Numbered from the stretch's first letter, positions 43,500 to 52,648 are shown. The stretch is 64,000 nucleotides of DNA from Holtiella tumoricola (GCF_027857615.1 NZ_JAQIFT010000045.1:1-64000), one strand, 5' to 3'. A program made the numbers and translations. The notes: generated by a model from the letters alone, not told the origin.

Positions 43500-46179
43500 A
43501 CTTTATCACCTCACTGTAATCAACTTCTACGGGATCACATGTATACTGTATTCCAAACTTATCAATACTTTCAGTTATGCTACTAACAGTAACATATGCT
43601 TTAAAGTTTCTATCCCTATACAAGAATACTTGCTTCCTATTGCACATTTCAATAAATTTTTTAACATTGGATGATACAAAACTTAGTGCGTAGGTATTTC
43701 TCTTATGCTCACCGAATATTGTTACTGGACTTATCCTTCCTGTTAAAAACACTTCTTCTGACTCAAGGTAAATATCCCTTGAAAACGAATATTTGTCACG
43801 CATTATACCTACTTCCATAATGTCTTCTAACCTATCAATTGTACATATAATAGCATTATTGATGTTACATTCTGAGTACACTTGATTGCTATCTTTAAAA
43901 GTATCATTAGATGTGATACCTCTTATGTGATATATCAATTCACCCCACGCTGAGAAGTCTATGTAAGTTGTTTTTTCAGTCTTTCCAACTACTTCACCAT
44001 TGCGAATAATATAAAACTTTTCAAAAACATTACCAGGATTGTCCCATGTTAACATAACATTACTAGGACACTGAATAGCTTCTAAAGCTATACCTTCATT
44101 GACATTAGCATTTATTGTGATTTGCTTATTGCCATAGTCACTTTCAAGGTTAAATTGATTCATTATTTTAACTCTTACTGTATAGATACCGTTTTCTAAG
44201 TAGTCATTAATTTTATGTACTGTGACAAGTCCGTTCTCCCAGTCTGTGGAATATATGACCTTTTCACCATTCAGCACTTCAAGAATGTATCCCTGTTGTT
44301 CCTGTGTGTCCCATGTTATAGTTGGTCTATTTGTTTGAAAAGAATCATTGCATGTAATAGTTGGGATAGGTGGTTTACCTTGTACTATCCATTCACTACT
44401 TTTTGTTGTAGGTTTTTCTATTTCTGAGCTAGTAACATATGTAACAGTTAGCAACATGCTGTGAGTGCCAGTTGTAAGTGCTCCTGCATTTAATATATAC
44501 TCTTTTTCTGTTGTTCCTGTAAGAGTAGTAACACCATCAATAACTAGTTTCCATCTTGTTTGATTTTGTGAAGTCCACCAAATACGAATAGGGCTATCTC
44601 TTTCTGTTATAACTCCATCTGGTTCTAATACTCCAATGCTAGGAAGTGTTTCTGTGAGAGTGGCAGTATATTCTTTCCACTCAGTCCACCTATCCTTATA
44701 TGCCACTCTCACTTTGAACTTATGAAGCCCTGTAGTAAGTGTGTTATTAGGGATATTAACGCTTATTGCAGTTGTTCCATTATAAGATTGAACTATTGAT
44801 TCATCTTTATATATTTCAACTTCGTATTTCTGCTGATCTGTTGATTGCCAACTTAGAGTAAGTGGTAAATCTATATTACTTCCACTCAAAGATATATCGC
44901 TTAGTATGGCTGTAGTATCTTTTAGTGTAACACTTCTTTCTGTGCTGTTTACCCATCTGTCTGCATAAGCAACGCTAACACGCACAACACATAAGCCTTC
45001 TGAAAGTTCTTCTAATGGTATGCTGTAGTTTGTGGCTGTTGTTCCTGTATAGGTCTTAATTACTACATTTGATTTTAATACCTCTACCTTGAATTTTTGC
45101 TGATTGTTAGATTGCCAACTTACAAGTATAGGTTTTTCCCAGTAATCACCCTCTACATTTAAGCTTGAAATAGTAGCTGTAATATCTTGCAATCTTAAAC
45201 TTATTTCTTCCCAGTCAGAATAATATGTAACACCTGCATAAGTTCTTAATGTTCTAACTCTAACAGTAGATGGTAATGTGCCTGTAAAAGTATTTGCTGG
45301 TATGATAAATGATTTGTCAATTCCACCACTTCCACTCTTTACATTAGCATTATTATAATAACACTCATATTCATAACTACCTTGATTTTCACTTCTCCAG
45401 TTTATAGTGATTGGATATTCCCAGTAATCACCAATGTATGCAAGGTTGGATATTTCTGGAGTCTTTACTGATAACCCTGATAATAAATAGACTTTTGTGC
45501 CTCCTGTTGGGATAATATACATATCGCCATATGATTCTAATGAAATCCCAGAATCAACATAAACCTTGTAAGTAGAGTTAACAATATCCGTTATTGTTCC
45601 TGCTGGTATAACAACTGAATTAGTGTTACTTGCTTTTGAGTATATCGTTTTTGTTGTATTATCTTTTAATATTTGTTGTAAGGCTATATAAATACCTGTT
45701 CCTGTATTTCTTGTTACAACTATATCTTCATCTATATATTTACCTGTTATTGTTGCTGAGGTAAAATCTTCAACATTTTTAGTAGTCAATGTTACACTTA
45801 ATCCAGCTGGTGCATAAAAGTTTGTAGTTCCACTTGTAATTGTAGACATTAACTTATTTGAATTTTGTTTTAATGTATTTATAAGAGAGACCGTATTTAA
45901 CGGTACGCTCAATTCTTTGTATATATTTCTATCTGCTGTATCTTCATATTTAGATGTGAAGCTTACAGGAAAATTTATACCAAAAGAGTTTACATTGCAA
46001 TTAACGGTCGAACCCATTGAAACATTTTTTACGTTTACACCTATTCCACTGAATGTACCGTTTAAGTCCGATACTAATCCATTATTGTAATCATTTACAA
46101 GTTTAGTAAAATCCATTGTTGTAGACGTACTAGATGTAGCTACAGCCCCTCCAGATATTGAAAAACTTTTACTTCCCAT
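43492..46179 (-). CDS. Tail protein with tandem Ig/fibronectin-like repeats and distal-tail-like end
   Basis: An 895-residue protein. After an N-terminal region (1-235) come at least five repeats of about 90 residues, each opening with a form of W.S.NQ..YE.E (INWRSENQGSYEYE, VSWQSNNQQKFKVE, LSWQSTDQQKYEVE, IWWTSQNQTRWKLV, ITWDTQEQQGYILE). The last 130 residues (YSFSRDIYLESEEVFLTGR, KQVFLYRDRNFKAYVTV) resemble the distal tail protein. It should form the tail tip, with the repeats offering a flexible or sugar-binding surface. AGGAGG precedes the ATG. Confidence 0.75.
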   Translation of the reverse strand: MGSKSFSISGGAVATSSTSTTMDFTKLVNDYNNGLVSDLNGTFSGIGVNVKNVSMGSTVNCNVNSFGINFPVSFTSKYEDTADRNIYKELSVPLNTVSLINTLKQNSNKLMSTITSGTTNFYAPAGLSVTLTTKNVEDFTSATITGKYIDEDIVVTRNTGTGIYIALQQILKDNTTKTIYSKASNTNSVVIPAGTITDIVNSTYKVYVDSGISLESYGDMYIIPTGGTKVYLLSGLSVKTPEISNLAYIGDYWEYPITINWRSENQGSYEYECYYNNANVKSGSGGIDKSFIIPANTFTGTLPSTVRVRTLRTYAGVTYYSDWEEISLRLQDITATISSLNVEGDYWEKPILVSWQSNNQQKFKVEVLKSNVVIKTYTGTTATNYSIPLEELSEGLCVVRVSVAYADRWVNSTERSVTLKDTTAILSDISLSGSNIDLPLTLSWQSTDQQKYEVEIYKDESIVQSYNGTTAISVNIPNNTLTTGLHKFKVRVAYKDRWTEWKEYTATLTETLPSIGVLEPDGVITERDSPIRIWWTSQNQTRWKLVIDGVTTLTGTTEKEYILNAGALTTGTHSMLLTVTYVTSSEIEKPTTKSSEWIVQGKPPIPTITCNDSFQTNRPTITWDTQEQQGYILEVLNGEKVIYSTDWENGLVTVHKINDYLENGIYTVRVKIMNQFNLESDYGNKQITINANVNEGIALEAIQCPSNVMLTWDNPGNVFEKFYIIRNGEVVGKTEKTTYIDFSAWGELIYHIRGITSNDTFKDSNQVYSECNINNAIICTIDRLEDIMEVGIMRDKYSFSRDIYLESEEVFLTGRISPVTIFGEHKRNTYALSFVSSNVKKFIEMCNRKQVFLYRDRNFKAYVTVSSITESIDKFGIQYTCDPVEVDYSEVIKYD

Positions 46180-46199
46180 AACTCATACCTCCTCTCATT

Positions 46200-48137
46200 T
46201 TATTTTCTTCTCGCCCTATCTTCTAATTGCCTTAATAAATCATCTACATTATTACTTTGTACAGTTAGATTTTGTATTGTAAAGCTTTGTTTATTGTCGT
46301 TATTAGTAACGCTATTTCTAAGTATGCCCTGCGTATGTCCGTTAGTGTCTACACTTGCTCCTCTAGGTAAATTAATCAATTCTGCACCACGTTCGCCAAC
46401 TACAGCTAACCCACCCGAATGATACTTAGTGCCACTTGCATACTTAGGCACTTTAACGTCACCCATAGCACCATTGACTTGATTGGTTATTTTACCTACT
46501 GCATTACCCATATTATTAAATGTGCTATCCATTTCTTTTGATTTACCGAATAATACATTTAATGCTGCCACCAATAATGTTACTGCTGCTACTGCACCTG
46601 TTATAATTACAGTCCATTTTAAAACTGGATTAGCTGATGCAGAAAATACACCTGATATAACACTAACTGCTCCTGATGTTGCTGTAATTGCTGTAGAAAT
46701 CTTAGTAAATAATGTTACACCTATAGCAATAGCACCTAATATCATGTAAAACTCTGCTGGTACACTTGCTAATACTGCAAATAGAAAACCTAGTGTATTT
46801 CCTAATATGCTTATTAAACTTGCTAGGTTGCCTATAGCTTCTTCGTTAGTAATCATAAAATCAACAAACTTTGATGTCATTTCTGTTATGACAGGCAATA
46901 ACTTTTCTGCCAACATTGCAGACATTTCTTGTAATTGAAGTTTCATGATTCTTTGCTGGTTGGCGTGAGATTCGGATGTCTTAGCAAAGTCACCTTGAGC
47001 CTTGCTTGTCTTTTCCATGATAAATTGATAGCGTAACATTTGTTGCTCTGCTTCACTCATATCTTTCCATGATTGGCTTATGCCTTTATTCATAGCGTAC
47101 TGTTCCATATTGGCAACCTTCATATTTACACCATATTTCAGCATTGTTTCAGCGCTTCCAGCCATAGCACTTGTTAAATCTTGAAATACTTTTTCTGGAC
47201 TGCTATTGAAGAATGATGCCATATCACCACTTAGTTTAGAGAATGAAATAGACATATCAAGAGCTTTATTACTTGCCACACCAGCACTATCAAGAATCGC
47301 ACCCATAGTGCCTGTAAATTGCTTTGCTTGCAACTCTGCAAGACCAAACTCTGTTTTTGCTGTTTTTGCAAATTCAGTCACCTTTTGAGTGCCTTTTTCA
47401 CCAAATACAGATTCTATAACGTTTTCAACTTCTTGTAAGTTTGAATTAAGTTCAAGCCCTTTCTTGATGAAGTCTCCTAATGCACTAACAGCTTTTCGTA
47501 TTCCATCTGCAACAAGCGTTCCAAAGGCTACATTCATTGTACTTATGCCTGTATTAGCCTTTTTCACTTCTCCATCTGTGTTTTTCACTTCTTTACCGAA
47601 CTCATCCATTTTCTTTGTGGTATCTTTAAGTTCATTCTGCATAGACTTTAACTTTGCTTCTGAATTGTTTACAGAAATAGTATTATTATCAATAGCTTTT
47701 ATGTTATTCTTGATTTTTTCTGTATTATTGCTGTATTTCTTCTCTAAGTCTTCTACTTCTTTTTTTAAGCTTATAGTAGCTTCATCATTCTCTCCAAGTG
47801 CTAAAACGCTGGCATTATAGGATTCTTTTGCTTTATTAAGTGCCGATTCTAAGTTCTTTTGAGTAGTTACATTCTGCTCTAATGTCTTTTGACTTTTTTC
47901 AAGCTTATCTCTATGAGATACAATTATTTGTTCTTGTATCTTGATACTCTTACTTAGTCTTTCACTATTAGCTTCTAATCCGCTTAGACTATTACCTAAG
48001 TTCTTAGCATCACCAACGGCTGCCTTGAACTCGGATTGCACAACTTTCATACTTCTATTTAAATTAGATATGCCTTCTCTAAATGTGCTATCTTTTAAGC
48101 CTAACGATACAACCATACCAGCTACTTCTTGATCCAT
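46200..48137 (-). CDS. Tail tape measure protein
   Basis: A 645-residue protein. Residues 1-190 are a long coiled coil (KIQEQIIVSHRDKLEKSQKT, ALNKAKESYNASVLALGEND), then a TP901-type tape measure core (FAKTAKTEFGLAELQAKQFT, GSAETMLKYGVNMKVANMEQ), then two hydrophobic stretches (about 430-530), and a C-terminal tail with GLAVVGERGAELINLPRG. Tape length sets tail length; 645 residues implies a rather short siphophage tail of roughly 100 nm by the usual 0.15 nm per residue. GAGGTGGTG precedes the ATG. Confidence 0.9.
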   Translation of the reverse strand: MDQEVAGMVVSLGLKDSTFREGISNLNRSMKVVQSEFKAAVGDAKNLGNSLSGLEANSERLSKSIKIQEQIIVSHRDKLEKSQKTLEQNVTTQKNLESALNKAKESYNASVLALGENDEATISLKKEVEDLEKKYSNNTEKIKNNIKAIDNNTISVNNSEAKLKSMQNELKDTTKKMDEFGKEVKNTDGEVKKANTGISTMNVAFGTLVADGIRKAVSALGDFIKKGLELNSNLQEVENVIESVFGEKGTQKVTEFAKTAKTEFGLAELQAKQFTGTMGAILDSAGVASNKALDMSISFSKLSGDMASFFNSSPEKVFQDLTSAMAGSAETMLKYGVNMKVANMEQYAMNKGISQSWKDMSEAEQQMLRYQFIMEKTSKAQGDFAKTSESHANQQRIMKLQLQEMSAMLAEKLLPVITEMTSKFVDFMITNEEAIGNLASLISILGNTLGFLFAVLASVPAEFYMILGAIAIGVTLFTKISTAITATSGAVSVISGVFSASANPVLKWTVIITGAVAAVTLLVAALNVLFGKSKEMDSTFNNMGNAVGKITNQVNGAMGDVKVPKYASGTKYHSGGLAVVGERGAELINLPRGASVDTNGHTQGILRNSVTNNDNKQSFTIQNLTVQSNNVDDLLRQLEDRARRK

Positions 48138-48176
48138 AACACCACCTCTCTTTCATTTAAAATTGCATAAAAAAAA

Positions 48177-48196
48177 GAGATAGGAAAACCTATCTC
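48177..48196 (-). terminator. Terminator overlapping the stop of the moron-like gene
   Basis: Minus-strand GAGATAGG and CCTATCTC form a perfect 8-base stem with a 4-base loop, followed by TTTTTTTT. It would stop transcripts just before the tape measure gene unless read through. Confidence 0.8.
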
Positions 48197-48633
48197 AAAT
48201 TAAACTTTATATATTTTTTGTTGTTTAGCTTAGTAAATACAACACTATCAACTTCTTTGTTTTCTAGTATCTTGGTGACTATTTGTATATTACCATTGCC
48301 ATTTTCTATGTCACTTACTGACACAAGTTCAACGTTTATAGGTCTTTCGTTTTTACCTATCACGCTAAACCCATTTTTGCTTAAAAAATCAATAAAGGTA
48401 TTCTTGTCCGCTGTAATTTCCATAATTACATTCCCATTAGATATAGCAACGTCTTCTACAACCATAACGTTATATTCTCCTGTACTTGTTATGTACTTGT
48501 AAGGATCTCCAACTTCTCCATGTTCAAATTTAAAATTATTTTTATTAAATATTGAAACAAGAACAACCACACATACTAAAAGAACCACTAAACAGAAACT
48601 TATAACTTGTATTTCTTTTTTACCAAAATTCAT
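48190..48633 (-). CDS. Membrane-anchored protein, likely phage moron
   Basis: About 147 residues from the ATG at 48633, which has GGGGG upstream. A basic start and one membrane helix (about 8-30, VISFCLVVLLVCVVVLVSIF) are followed by an exposed domain of about 110 residues. It is inserted between the G/T tail chaperone and the tape measure gene, where phages normally have nothing. It has a TATAAT box at 48660-48665 upstream and its own strong terminator. These are hallmarks of a moron, such as a superinfection-exclusion or envelope-modifying gene. The function itself is unknown. Confidence 0.6.
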   Translation of the reverse strand: MNFGKKEIQVISFCLVVLLVCVVVLVSIFNKNNFKFEHGEVGDPYKYITSTGEYNVMVVEDVAISNGNVIMEITADKNTFIDFLSKNGFSVIGKNERPINVELVSVSDIENGNGNIQIVTKILENKEVDSVVFTKLNNKKYIKFNLR

Positions 48634-48683
48634 TACATAACCCCCATATAATGTTATCAATTATATTAATTCTATCATATTTG

Positions 48684-48872
48684 TTAGAAAATTTCATCTA
48701 TATATACCTTATGTTTGGTGTCTGTAATCACAAGCAATTTGAAGTAATAATGAATATCCATTGTATCAATTTCATTCAATTTCCATCCCGCCTGCATTAA
48801 ATCAAGATACATTTTATCAATCTGTATTTCTAGTTCATCTAAAGAGACCCCCTCTGCATTAGAGGAGGTGCT
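48684..48872 (-). CDS. Tail assembly chaperone T extension, reached by frameshift
   Basis: Directly after the G gene a second frame reads SSNAEGVSLDELEIQIDKMY followed by LDLMQAGWKLNEIDTMDIHY and ends at 48684. That segment is the usual T domain of GT fusion chaperones. It has no start codon with a ribosome site. Relative to the G frame it is shifted +1 (or -2). A stop in the T frame just upstream limits the slip to the last six codons of G, around ACT CAC CGA TAG. The fused product would bind the tape measure protein during tail assembly. Confidence 0.72.
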   Translation of the reverse strand, partial: STSSNAEGVSLDELEIQIDKMYLDLMQAGWKLNEIDTMDIHYYFKLLVITDTKHKVYIDEIF

Positions 48873-49158
48873 ATCGGTGAGTGTCGTTTGTTACACCGTT
48901 AATAATTGTAGTGATCGTGTTTGTAATGGTCGATAAGAAGCTTCTTGCATCTAATCCATCATAAAGTTCATCTATCGTAAATTGATTACTAAAGGCGTTT
49001 ACAACGATACCTACTACTAAATCTAAATCTTCTTCAGAAATATCTTCTTTGCTAAGTATTCTTTGAGCCTGTACTGCCTGTCTAAAAACTCTAGCCGGTA
49101 CAAAACTACCAATAACAAATAGCTTTTCTTCATTGTTAATATTTAATGTTAATGTCAT
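48871..49158 (-). CDS. Tail assembly chaperone G
   Basis: A 95-residue protein between the major tail protein and the tape measure region. It contains SFVPARVFRQAVQAQRILSK, EDISEEDLDLVVGIVVNAFS and the helix FTIDELYDGLDARSF, typical of the first tail assembly chaperone. Most ribosomes should stop at 48871; some shift frame and add the T extension. GAGGGATAG precedes the ATG. Confidence 0.85.
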   Translation of the reverse strand: MTLTLNINNEEKLFVIGSFVPARVFRQAVQAQRILSKEDISEEDLDLVVGIVVNAFSNQFTIDELYDGLDARSFLSTITNTITTIINGVTNDTHR

Positions 49159-49173
49159 TTTCTATCCCTCTTC

Positions 49174-49740
49174 CTATAATTGCGATACTGTTTCACCGTA
49201 AGGTGCTTTAAACCAGTTTGTAATAACTTCTGCGCCTAATCCTGTATCTCCCTCATTTGCAGTAGCTTCCCACTGTTTATCTCTTAATCTAGGCATACAA
49301 GTAAATTGAGTTGTTTTTGATTGAAACTCTACTTTTTCAGCTTTTGTTTTAGCTGTTTCTTGTCCTAATTGACCTTTGCATTTAAAAAGCCATTTATAAC
49401 GATACTTTCCGTCTGATTTAAGGCTTCTAAATCCGATTGCTATGTATGGTGCAATATCATTTGATGTTTTTACTAATACACCTTTTGAATCAACTGTATG
49501 ACCATGCCAATCAGCCATAACTTCTGTGGGTACATCTTTATTTTCAATAGTTAGATCAATCCCCTCTAATGATTCTACCGTATCTGTTAACACATCGTCA
49601 GAATAGTCACTAACAGTTGATGTTCTTGGATTTATGTCTGCACTCTTAATCCCCTTAACTGTTTTTACTGTTCCATATGTTTCTGCATCTATGTCGGTCA
49701 TAACTGCGTAAACTAAATTATCTAAACCTATTTGTGCCAT
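49174..49740 (-). CDS. Major tail protein (phi13 family)
   Basis: A 188-residue tail tube protein. The start AQIGLDNLVYAVMTDIDAET and the segments DVLTDTVESLEGIDLTIENK and APYIAIGFRSLKSDGKYRYK are characteristic of the phi13-type major tail proteins of Gram-positive siphophages. GAGGTAG precedes the ATG. It follows the head-tail joining genes and precedes the G/T chaperones, the standard order. Confidence 0.92.
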   Translation of the reverse strand: MAQIGLDNLVYAVMTDIDAETYGTVKTVKGIKSADINPRTSTVSDYSDDVLTDTVESLEGIDLTIENKDVPTEVMADWHGHTVDSKGVLVKTSNDIAPYIAIGFRSLKSDGKYRYKWLFKCKGQLGQETAKTKAEKVEFQSKTTQFTCMPRLRDKQWEATANEGDTGLGAEVITNWFKAPYGETVSQL

Positions 49741-49742
49741 TA

Positions 49743-50108
49743 CTATCTACCTCTTTCTTTAACTAATTTTTCTAAATAAGAAAAGAGAATAGGTTTATGA
49801 ATTATATTAATATCTCTCTCGTACATATCTGATCTGATACTAACTAACTCAAACCCATTCTCTTTCATAAGTTGTATTACTTTTTCAATAATCCCATGAA
49901 TACTCAACTCATAATCCGACCATATATCAATCTGTATTTCATGTTCTATGCACATATAATCATCATCTGAGTATTGAACTGGAATTCCAGGATGTAATAG
50001 GTAACTAATACTTTGTCTCGCATCTTCATCACGATTTATTTTCTTTACCTTGCACCCTAGTATTTTCTCATCTAATGCTTTAGTAACTTTTGTATAGATA
50101 TTTTCCAT
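49743..50108 (-). CDS. Tail completion/terminator protein (DUF3168-like)
   Basis: About 121 residues from the ATG at 50108 (AAGGGG upstream; the start lies at the stop codon of the preceding gene). Contains MCIEHEIQIDIWSDYELSIH and FELVSIRSDMYERDINIIHK, the strands of the lambda gpU-like terminator fold. It caps the tail tube and joins it to the head. Confidence 0.78.
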   Translation of the reverse strand: MENIYTKVTKALDEKILGCKVKKINRDEDARQSISYLLHPGIPVQYSDDDYMCIEHEIQIDIWSDYELSIHGIIEKVIQLMKENGFELVSIRSDMYERDINIIHKPILFSYLEKLVKERGR

Positions 50109-50109
50109 A

Positions 50110-50511
50110 TTACACCCCTTCACTTAAATCTTTAAGAACATTTGACATCTCTTCTTTGATAATTTTTAATGCTTTTTCTTTTTCTTCTCTCCATGCAGGT
50201 CTCATAAATGGTGTAGCTACATGCTTTGATGTACCATTTTCAATATACCATCCCCAAATAGCTTCTCTGTCTACATCACCTATCCATACGAATTTAACAT
50301 TTTTTCTAGTCTTAACCTTACTTACTTTTAAGCTATCTCTTAATCTTCCTGATCGATCATCAAATACATCTGTGTTTTTCATATTTTGAAGTATAGGTTC
50401 TGCACCTTTTTCAAGCGCCTTATTTATCGCCTTAGTACCTTTTTGTCCTAACTCATTAAGTTTTTCCATTAATTCATCCATGCCTATTAAATCTAATTCA
50501 CAACTAGCCAT
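50110..50511 (-). CDS. HK97 gp10-like head-tail protein
   Basis: About 133 residues from the ATG at 50511, which shares its A with the stop of the gene before. The start LDLIGMDELMEKLNELGQKG, the region FDDRSGRLRDSLKVSK and IENGTSKHVATPFMRPAWRE are the marks of the HK97 gp10 family (DUF646), which take part in head-tail joining. Confidence 0.88.
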   Translation of the reverse strand: MASCELDLIGMDELMEKLNELGQKGTKAINKALEKGAEPILQNMKNTDVFDDRSGRLRDSLKVSKVKTRKNVKFVWIGDVDREAIWGWYIENGTSKHVATPFMRPAWREEKEKALKIIKEEMSNVLKDLSEGV

Positions 50512-50828
50512 TAAATCACCTTCTCTAATGTAAGCCACATTTCCCTATGAGCAAAGTCAACGTCTTCAATGTAACCAATACTATATAATTCCTCCCCGAT
50601 TTGAATTCTCATGGACTCATTAATAATCCGGTTATATCGTATGTTTATTTTTACAGTTGCTTTATGTTCACCCGCTTGTGCTAAATATACTTGACTTCCT
50701 GACATTGGTTTGATATAAGCCCACAATCTACACATTTCTCCCCAATGCTTAACATATACACCCTCTTCGTCTTTGAACTCTTGATATTCTAATACTGTTA
50801 TACGTCTATTTCTTTTACCTGTTTCCAT
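50511..50828 (-). CDS. Phage head closure protein (SPP1 gp16-like)
   Basis: A 105-residue beta-rich protein with WGEMCRLWAYIKPMSGSQVY, IRYNRIINESMRIQIG and the end HREMWLTLEKV, the usual pattern of head closure proteins that plug the connector. Follows the major capsid gene after a hairpin and overlaps the next gene by one base. Confidence 0.88.
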   Translation of the reverse strand: METGKRNRRITVLEYQEFKDEEGVYVKHWGEMCRLWAYIKPMSGSQVYLAQAGEHKATVKINIRYNRIINESMRIQIGEELYSIGYIEDVDFAHREMWLTLEKVI

Positions 50829-50849
50829 ATAAACACATCCTAAAATAAA

Positions 50850-50870
50850 GAGATGGCATTAAGCCACCTC
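50850..50870 (-). terminator. Hairpin after the major capsid gene
   Basis: Minus-strand GAGGTGGC and GCCATCTC form an 8-base stem (one G-U pair) followed by TTTATTTT. Located between capsid and head closure genes inside the late operon. Confidence 0.68.
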
Positions 50871-50874
50871 AATA

Positions 50875-51969
50875 TTAAAATTCAATCTTTTTAAGTGAAC
50901 GAGTTGTTCCACCTTTTTTAACATCAAATCTTTCAAGAATAGAAATGTTTTCTGTATCGTTCTTTGGCTCTCTCCATTTTTCAATAGTAATTGCTTTTCT
51001 ATCAAAGAATTTTACAGCTTCACGCATATTTGCTGTGATGAAAACGTTTTTCCCTTCTGCTGTTGGTGCAAGAATTTCTTTATCTACAACAACTAACTCT
51101 TTACCGTTGAAGAAGTATTTCCCACCCATTTCAGTTACAAGGTTAAGTGGTCTCTTTTGAGCATCTTGAAGATTTTTAAGATAAGCAAATCCATCTTCAT
51201 TTGTAAGTAATACAAGACCATTTCTAACAGCTGGAACCATTTTATCCATTGTGTCTTGAATACCTTTGTAATCTGTTACATCTGTTACATCTGTAGCATT
51301 AGCTTTTACAATTGATACAATTTTTACATTTTCGTTCACTGTAGCAATCTCAGCAAAGTTCTCTTTAACTAATCCTTCAATTTCTACAGATGCATCGTCA
51401 ACTGATTCTGCGGATAATACGTCCATTAAACCAACTTTTGCACATTTAAAAGCAATATCTGTTGATGCAAGTGTACCCTCTACAATGTTTGTACCCTCTA
51501 CAATTTGTGATAATGCGTTTTGGTTCATGTCTACAACTGGTTTTGTACCTTCCATCTTTGTTACTGGAATAACATGACAATATTCTTTAAGGCTACCAAA
51601 ACCTTTTTTGATTTTCTCAACTTCTTCAATAAATTGTTTTGGGAAAAGTGGTGCATTGTCTGCTGTAGTAATTACTGCTCTTTCCTCATCTGTCATTTCT
51701 ACACCCATAATTTTCTTTGTTAAAGCTCTCATTTCATTTACTGTACTCATTTCTACATTCCCTCTTTCTTCTTTTTGATTTTGTTGTTTTTGGTTTTCTA
51801 ATTCTTTCATTTCTCTTTCTTCTTGCTTTTCTTGAATAGCTAACAATTCTTCAAGTCCTCTTACTTCTTCATCTAATGCCTTTGCACTGTCTTTATCTCT
51901 GGCCTCTAACTTTGCTTGAAGTTCTGTCACCTTAGTTTCAATTTCTTGTCTTAATTCAAACGCTTTCAT
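50875..51969 (-). CDS. Major capsid protein (HK97 fold)
   Basis: A 364-residue protein. Residues 1-75 form a highly charged coiled coil (KVTELQAKLEARDKDSAKAL), the delta or scaffold domain removed by the prohead protease. The shell domain follows, with AVITTADNAPLFPKQFIEEV, LLTNEDGFAYLKNLQDAQKR, PLNLVTEMGGKYFFNGKEL and the P-domain segment. GAGGTGAT precedes the ATG. It is bracketed by two terminator-like hairpins (50850-50870 and 52010-52027), which may set its level apart from its neighbours. Confidence 0.95.
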   Translation of the reverse strand: MKAFELRQEIETKVTELQAKLEARDKDSAKALDEEVRGLEELLAIQEKQEEREMKELENQKQQNQKEERGNVEMSTVNEMRALTKKIMGVEMTDEERAVITTADNAPLFPKQFIEEVEKIKKGFGSLKEYCHVIPVTKMEGTKPVVDMNQNALSQIVEGTNIVEGTLASTDIAFKCAKVGLMDVLSAESVDDASVEIEGLVKENFAEIATVNENVKIVSIVKANATDVTDVTDYKGIQDTMDKMVPAVRNGLVLLTNEDGFAYLKNLQDAQKRPLNLVTEMGGKYFFNGKELVVVDKEILAPTAEGKNVFITANMREAVKFFDRKAITIEKWREPKNDTENISILERFDVKKGGTTRSLKKIEF

Positions 51970-52009
51970 TAATTAATCACCTCTTATAATTTTTTTTGTA
52001 TAAAAAAAA

Positions 52010-52027
52010 GAACTACTTCTGTAGTCC
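52010..52027 (-). terminator. Hairpin at the end of the protease gene
   Basis: Minus-strand GGACTAC and GTAGTTC form a 7-base stem (one G-U pair) with a 4-base loop, followed by eight T residues. It overlaps the protease stop codon and stands about 40 bases before the capsid ATG. Confidence 0.72.
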
Positions 52028-52648
52028 CATTCTCACTTTAATTTGATTTAAACTTTCTTGTAATACTTGTAATTCTCTTTCTTCCTGAACTTCTTTCTCA
52101 TAGTCTTCTTTACATCTTTTGTAAATAGTTGTACTTGTGCTTTCGTATGCTGGATTAGTAACAACTGATACATCTGTAACCTTAGCAATCTTGTAAATGG
52201 TTCTAAAATCATAGCCTTTTGTACCATCATCCCAATCCCATTTCTGAGAATCCCTATCCGACCAGTCAATATTAAAGCAAAAACTACACTTGCCGATAAT
52301 ACCACTTTCCATATTAGCAATTAAGTCTCTAGCATACGATGTATTTGTAGGGATTGCATCGAAAAACAGACCTTTATCGTCCACTGATAATTTTAAACTT
52401 CCTACTCCATCCTGTTTATTATTTCTTGCTAAAATCTTGTCCCTGTCGTGATTGAATAGTAACACCACATCACTAAAATCTGTGTTATCTAATGCACCTC
52501 TTGTGATTAACTCTCTGAATCCTAAATCTTCACTTACTGAATCAAATACCAATGCATATCCTTGTATGTGGGTTTGTTTGTTATCTCCATCCCCAATTTC
52601 TCTTACTTCAAAGTTGCAAAAATTTCTAAACTCTTTATCGTGTTTCAT
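52013..52648 (-). CDS. HK97-family prohead protease
   Basis: A 211-residue serine protease of the herpes assemblin type. The catalytic His is in VVLLFNHDRDKILARN, the Ser in IIGKCSFCFNIDW, and GYALVFDSVSEDLGFRELIT opens the fold. It cleaves the capsid delta domain during head maturation. GGTGAGAAA precedes the ATG. The final 30 residues are a charged helix. It lies between the connector and capsid genes. Confidence 0.93.
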   Translation of the reverse strand: MKHDKEFRNFCNFEVREIGDGDNKQTHIQGYALVFDSVSEDLGFRELITRGALDNTDFSDVVLLFNHDRDKILARNNKQDGVGSLKLSVDDKGLFFDAIPTNTSYARDLIANMESGIIGKCSFCFNIDWSDRDSQKWDWDDGTKGYDFRTIYKIAKVTDVSVVTNPAYESTSTTIYKRCKEDYEKEVQEERELQVLQESLNQIKVRMGLQK

